DNA from: an uncultured Caryophanales bacterium
GTDB lineage: Bacteria > Bacillota_I > Bacilli_A > RFN20 > CAG-826
NCBI GenBank assembly: GCA_946414655.1
Contig: CAMKPL010000001.1
Location: 173,081 to 237,080, forward strand
Direction: 5' to 3'
Length of the DNA stretch: 64,000 bases
A model generated the notes under the pieces. It did no database searches, had not been told where the DNA came from, and saw nothing but the letters and a program-made list of their open reading frames with translations. A program made the position numbers and the translations under genes. This document shows positions 59,579 through 64,000 of this stretch, piece by piece; within the stretch, counting starts at the first letter, position 1, and the number at the start of each line of letters is the position of its first letter.

Positions 59579-60859
59579 ATGATTGATATTAAATTAATCC
59601 TTGAAAATCCACGTGAAATCGAAGCTAAACTAGCCAAAAAAGGATGTGTTGTTAACTTCGACCCACTCATTAAATTAAGTGAAAGAAGAAAAGAGTTAAT
59701 CCTCCGCGTTGAAGAAGCAAAAGCAGAAAGAAATCGTCTCTCTGCTAGTGTTCCTCAAGTGAAGAAAGAAGGCGGCGATATTCAAGCAATCTTTGCGAAA
59801 GTTAAAGAGATTAGTGCGAATAGCGCCAAAGACGAAGAAGAACTTGGGAAAGTTGAAGAAGAAATTAAAGCATTCCTCCTTCCACTTCCAAACCTTCCTG
59901 ATGATGACCTTCTTGCTGGTGGAAAAGAAAACAATAAGGTGATCCACGAATACGGAAAACCACAAAAGTTTGATTTCAAAGCTAAAGACCATGTCGAACT
60001 TTGTGAATCACTTGGCTTAATTGATTATGTTCGTGGTGCCAAGATGAGCGGACACGGATGCTGGGTTTATACCGGTTTAGGTGCTCAACTTGAATGGGCG
60101 TTATTAAACTTCTTCATTTCTGAACATCTAAAAGATGGTTATAAATTCATTCTTCCTCCACATATCCTGAATTATGAAAGTGGATATGTTGCTGGGCAGT
60201 TCCCGAAATTCATCGATGATGTCTTCTCTTTAGAAGGCGTTGAACCAAAAAAGTTCATTCTTCCAACCGCTGAAACAGCATTAGTGAATCTTCACCGTGA
60301 TGAAATTATTCCTGGCAACAAATTACCTCTGAAGTATTTCGCTTATACACCATGCTACCGCAAGGAAGCTGGAACATATCGTACTGAAGAACGTGGAATG
60401 ATTCGTGGATATCAATTCAACAAAGTTGAAATGTTCCAATATACCACTGAAGAGGGCGATCAAGCAGCATTTGAAGAACTCGTTAGCAAAGCTATTTCCC
60501 TTATGGAAAAACTTGGCTTAACATTTAGAGTTTCTAAACTCGCTGCCGAAGATATCTCTGCTTCGATGGCTCGTACATATGACATCGAAGTTTATATTCC
60601 AAGCATGGGCATTTATAAGGAAGTCAGTTCTGTTTCCACAGCACATGATTATCAAGCTCGTCGAGGAATGATCAGGTATCGTGATGAAGCAACTGGAAAA
60701 ACCAAATATGCTCATACATTAAATGGTTCTGGTTTAGCAACATCCCGTGTCTTCCCGGCAATGGTGGAACAATTCCAACAACCAGATGGATCGTTTAAGA
60801 TTCCTGAAGTCTTGCGTCCTTGGATGGGTGGAATGGAATATATCAAACCAGTCAAATAA
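59579..60859 (+). CDS. serS: Seryl-tRNA synthetase
   Basis: MIDIKLILENPREIEAKLAKKG...; FILPTAETALVNLHRDEI; AGTYRTEERGMIRGYQFNKVEM. Confidence 0.98.
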   Translation: MIDIKLILENPREIEAKLAKKGCVVNFDPLIKLSERRKELILRVEEAKAERNRLSASVPQVKKEGGDIQAIFAKVKEISANSAKDEEELGKVEEEIKAFLLPLPNLPDDDLLAGGKENNKVIHEYGKPQKFDFKAKDHVELCESLGLIDYVRGAKMSGHGCWVYTGLGAQLEWALLNFFISEHLKDGYKFILPPHILNYESGYVAGQFPKFIDDVFSLEGVEPKKFILPTAETALVNLHRDEIIPGNKLPLKYFAYTPCYRKEAGTYRTEERGMIRGYQFNKVEMFQYTTEEGDQAAFEELVSKAISLMEKLGLTFRVSKLAAEDISASMARTYDIEVYIPSMGIYKEVSSVSTAHDYQARRGMIRYRDEATGKTKYAHTLNGSGLATSRVFPAMVEQFQQPDGSFKIPEVLRPWMGGMEYIKPVK

Positions 60860-60871
60860 GACATAAACAAA

Positions 60872-60905
60872 AGAGCAGTCAAAATAAATGACTGCTTTTT
60901 TTATT
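60872..60905 (+). terminator. Rho-independent terminator after serS
   Basis: AGCAGTCA-AAATAAA-TGACTGCTTTTTTT. Confidence 0.92.
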
Positions 60906-60930
60906 ATATAAATCGTGTTAAGATTACTTC

Positions 60931-61008
60931 GCCATCGCGATAATTTACTGTGAACCAGGTCAGGATAGGAATATAGCAGCCTTAAGCAACTAGGTTATGT
61001 GCGATGGT
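60931..61008 (+). ncRNA. ffs: Signal recognition particle RNA (small bacterial type)
   Basis: GCCATCGC...GUGAACCAGGUCAGGAUAGGAAUAUAGCAGCCUUAAGCAACUAGGUUAUGUGCGAUGG: helix 8 core with GGAA tetraloop, terminal stem CCATCGC/GCGATGG; serS-ffs-tadA context. Confidence 0.93.
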
Positions 61009-61016
61009 TTAATTTT

Positions 61017-61472
61017 ATGAATCAGTTAGATGAAAAATATATGAGAATTGCCTTGGATTTAGCTAGAAAAGCTGAATCTGAAGACGAAGTGCCTGTTGGC
61101 TGTGTCATTGTTGAAGGTGGCAAAATTTTAGCTCGTGGTTCTAATAAAAGAGAACAAAAGACGGATCCAACAATGCACGCCGAAATGATTGCGATTCGTA
61201 AGGCTTGCGCTAAGAAAAAATCTTGGAGATTGGAAAACTCAACAATCTATATCACTTTAGAACCATGCTCAATGTGTGCCGGAGCCATTTTATGGTCACG
61301 TTTTAAAAGAGTTGTTTATGGTGCAACTGATCCAAAAGGTGGTGCGCTTGGAGGATCGTTTAATTTGTTTGAACAACCAAACCTTAACCACCATCCTGAA
61401 ATCATCGGCGGGGTTTTAAAAGATGAGTGTGGTGCTTTATTGTCAAACTTTTTTAAAAAGAAACGCCAATAA
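61017..61472 (+). CDS. tadA: tRNA-specific adenosine deaminase TadA
   Basis: MNQLDEKYMRIALDLARKAESEDEVPVGCVIV; HAEMIAIRKA; LEPCSMCAGAILWSRFKRVVYGATDPKGGA; track start 60999 lies inside the SRP RNA so Met at 61017 is preferred. Confidence 0.95.
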   Translation: MNQLDEKYMRIALDLARKAESEDEVPVGCVIVEGGKILARGSNKREQKTDPTMHAEMIAIRKACAKKKSWRLENSTIYITLEPCSMCAGAILWSRFKRVVYGATDPKGGALGGSFNLFEQPNLNHHPEIIGGVLKDECGALLSNFFKKKRQ

Positions 61473-61528
61473 TATATACACTGTACAAAAATTGATATAC
61501 AATTAACAAAAATAAGGATCAAATATCA

Positions 61529-64000
61529 ATGAAAGAGAACAAAGACATCGAAAACGTAAGCGATATTGATGAAAGACACTTTCCGATTGATTTAGAAAAT
61601 GGTTTAACCTCTGAACAGGTTCAGCAAAGAGTTGAAGAGGGGCTTGTTAACCGCATCCCCAAACACGTTTCTAAGTCATATTGGCGAATTCTTCTGGATA
61701 ACGTCTTAAACTTTTTTAACGTTTTATTGTTTGCTCTGTCTGCGGTAATGATTTATGCCGAAATTAAAATTACTGCTTTCGGATTTCTATTTATATTAAT
61801 TCTTAATATTATTATCGGTTTATACCAAGATATTCACGCCCGTCACCTTGTTGATAAATTGCGTGTTGTTTCTTATCCGGTCGTTAAAGTTATTAGAGAC
61901 GGAAAAGTTATTTCTATTCCAGCGAACCAACTAGTTTTATCAGATATCGTTAAGATTGATTTAGGCGACCAAATTGTTTGTGATGGAACAGTTTTATCTG
62001 GAACTGCTGAAGTAAATGAGTCCATGCTAACTGGTGAATCAGTTGGCGTTAATAAAGGTAATGGAACCAAAATTTATTCAGGATCATATGTCATTTCAGG
62101 GCACTGTTTATATCGTGTTGAAAAATTAGGAAAAGAGAATTACGCCGAAAAACTCCAAACAAAAGCTCGAGAATTTAAACGTGCTAAATCTGAGATTTTA
62201 AACACACTACACTATATTTTCCGAATCATCTCAGTCATCGTTATTGTTCTTGGTGGTGCTTTATGGATTTCTGTTATTTCCAAAGGAAACTTAGAGATAC
62301 CTCCAGAAATGGAAGGATCACAATTCCAGAAAACAGTACAGGCTATTTCTGGATCAATGGTTGCGATGATTCCTACTGGAATGTATCTTTTAACGTCGAT
62401 GACGTTAGCAATTGGTGTTATTCGCTTAGCGCATCATCGCGTACTTGTCCAATCGATGTACTCCATCGAAATGTTGGCCCGTTGTAATGTTCTTTGTTTA
62501 GACAAAACAGGAACAATTACTGATGGAACCATGAACGTTAAAGAAATGGTTACATTAAGTAAAACAAGTGAAGAAGAAATAAAATCAATGCTTCATACTC
62601 TAGTTGACGCGACTAGTGATAATAACGCGACAGCAAACGCGATCTTAATTTCCTATTCGGATGCAAAAGTAATGGATTGTTATGGTGAAATTCCGTTCAA
62701 TTCTGAAAGAAAATATTCCAGTGTTTTCCTTTCTGATGGACGAAATATCGTTCTTGGAGCACGCGAGTTCCTTGGATGCGAAGATGAAGACATTATTAAG
62801 AAATGTTTAGAATTCGAACGACAAGGTTTAAGAGTGCTTTTAGTTGGTGAAACAAAGCATGCGGTTTCTGTTGAGAAAGAATTACCAAAACTCAAGTTTT
62901 TGGCAATTCTCGTGATCGAAGATCACATTAGAGAAGATGCTTATGAAATTGTTAAATGGTTTAACGAAAACGATGTCAGCTTGTGTGTCATTTCCGGCGA
63001 TAACCCAATCAGCGTAAGTCAAATTGCCAAACGCGTTGGTATAAAAGATGCTCAAAAGTTTATTTCGTTAGACGGCATGTCCTTAGACGACGTTCGTTTA
63101 ATCGCTAATAAATATACCGTTTTCGGAAGAGTTTCTCCGGAACAAAAACAAGTTATCGTCGAAACGCTTCAAGATTCTGGACAAACCGTTGCTATGACCG
63201 GCGATGGTGTTAATGACATTCTTGCACTTAAGGTCGCTGATTGTTCTATTGCTATGGCATCAGGAACAGACGCAACCAAAAATACTGCTCATCTTGTCGC
63301 TTTAGATTCCAATTTTGGTTCTCTACCTAAGGTAGTTGCCGAAGGACGCCGTGTTATTAACAACCTTCAAAGAACATGCACGTTGTTCCTAACAAAAACA
63401 ATTTTTGCTGTGTTTATGACTTTGATTTTCTTTATTGTTGGTTTGGTAAAGATTACTGACAAAAACTTTATTGACTATCCATTTATTGTTAACTCGATGT
63501 ACCTTTGGGAAATATTAACAATTGGTATTGGATCGTTCTTCTTATCGATTCAACCAAACGAAGAGAGATTAAAGTCTTCATTTATTTTAAACATTTTAAA
63601 AAGAACAATTCCTGCTGGATTAGTTCAAATTATTATTCCTCTAACGTTCTTCTTGATAAATCTTTCTGATCCAACTATTTTTGGATCCGAAACGATTGAA
63701 GGCTACTATGTCGCTATCACAATGGGCATTATTGGATTTAGTTTTGGAAGTATAGTTATCTTTATTAGAACATGTTATCCATTTGATAAATATCGCCTTG
63801 GTCTAGTAATTACAATTGTTATTTTATTTGTGGCAGCAATTCTTATTGATAAGTTTGTTTTCTATGACAACAACTTGATAAAAACGGCTACCAACGTTCC
63901 GGGATCACATTCGTTATTTACAATCGAATATAACTACATCACAAGCGAGAATTGGTGGATCCTATTCTTGGTTTGTGTATTATCAGTACCATTATTATTC
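61529..64000 (+). CDS. Cation-translocating P-type ATPase (CtpE-like), truncated by window edge
   Basis: Manual translation from 61529: MKENKDIENVSDIDERHFPIDLENGLTSEQVQQRVEEGL...SMLTGES...AMIPTGMYLLTSMTLAIG...LCLDKTGTITDGTM...MTGDGVNDILALKVADC. Not in the ORF track (runs off edge). Confidence 0.93.
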   Translation, partial: MKENKDIENVSDIDERHFPIDLENGLTSEQVQQRVEEGLVNRIPKHVSKSYWRILLDNVLNFFNVLLFALSAVMIYAEIKITAFGFLFILILNIIIGLYQDIHARHLVDKLRVVSYPVVKVIRDGKVISIPANQLVLSDIVKIDLGDQIVCDGTVLSGTAEVNESMLTGESVGVNKGNGTKIYSGSYVISGHCLYRVEKLGKENYAEKLQTKAREFKRAKSEILNTLHYIFRIISVIVIVLGGALWISVISKGNLEIPPEMEGSQFQKTVQAISGSMVAMIPTGMYLLTSMTLAIGVIRLAHHRVLVQSMYSIEMLARCNVLCLDKTGTITDGTMNVKEMVTLSKTSEEEIKSMLHTLVDATSDNNATANAILISYSDAKVMDCYGEIPFNSERKYSSVFLSDGRNIVLGAREFLGCEDEDIIKKCLEFERQGLRVLLVGETKHAVSVEKELPKLKFLAILVIEDHIREDAYEIVKWFNENDVSLCVISGDNPISVSQIAKRVGIKDAQKFISLDGMSLDDVRLIANKYTVFGRVSPEQKQVIVETLQDSGQTVAMTGDGVNDILALKVADCSIAMASGTDATKNTAHLVALDSNFGSLPKVVAEGRRVINNLQRTCTLFLTKTIFAVFMTLIFFIVGLVKITDKNFIDYPFIVNSMYLWEILTIGIGSFFLSIQPNEERLKSSFILNILKRTIPAGLVQIIIPLTFFLINLSDPTIFGSETIEGYYVAITMGIIGFSFGSIVIFIRTCYPFDKYRLGLVITIVILFVAAILIDKFVFYDNNLIKTATNVPGSHSLFTIEYNYITSENWWILFLVCVLSVPLLF

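Noticed and set aside
60999-61016. tadA start at 60999 from the ORF track
   Set aside because: This ATG is inside the 3' end of the SRP RNA terminal stem; the Met at 61017 fits the TadA N-terminus better.
1-64000. CRISPR arrays, IS elements, prophage, tRNA or rRNA genes
   Set aside because: No repeat-spacer pattern, transposase/integrase-like ORF, or tRNA/rRNA signature was seen in the intergenic regions; intergenic spaces are mostly too short.

Overview
The window is an AT-rich chromosomal segment centred on a replication origin. The gene order rpmH-rnpA-yidC-jag-mnmE (leftward) and dnaA-dnaN-yaaA-recF-gyrB-gyrA-serS-ffs-tadA (rightward) is typical of Firmicutes/Mollicutes; it looks like an anaerobic Bacilli-type lineage, but the exact taxon is not determined. 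The left arm is mostly leftward housekeeping genes: tsaD/rimI/tsaB/tsaE, a TPP-riboswitch-controlled thiT, ung, rlmH, tmRNA, dnaB, rplI, gdpP, rpsR/ssb/rpsF, lysS, dusB, ftsH, tilS, mfd, pth, ispE, rsmA, rnmV, tatD and mnmE. A mixed-strand surface-polysaccharide cluster (glycosyltransferases, flippase, TupA-like ATP-grasp, O-antigen-ligase-like protein) sits between ung and rlmH. I found no CRISPR array, transposon, rRNA or tRNA gene. The most interesting signals lie at DNA or RNA level. (1) A recurrent asymmetric ~16-bp motif family (consensus about WTTTRCAGGNGATTTT, ~15 sites, including exact 15-17-mer matches in unrelated genes and reading frames). (2) A pattern of -10 boxes 6-9 nt from start codons, implying leaderless mRNAs at many transcription-unit starts. 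(3) An mfd gene whose conserved N-terminus appears to begin at a CTG codon. (4) A TPP riboswitch whose terminator abuts the start codon. (5) An unusual tmRNA tag peptide. All calls come from reading the sequence and the supplied ORF track; no database search was run.
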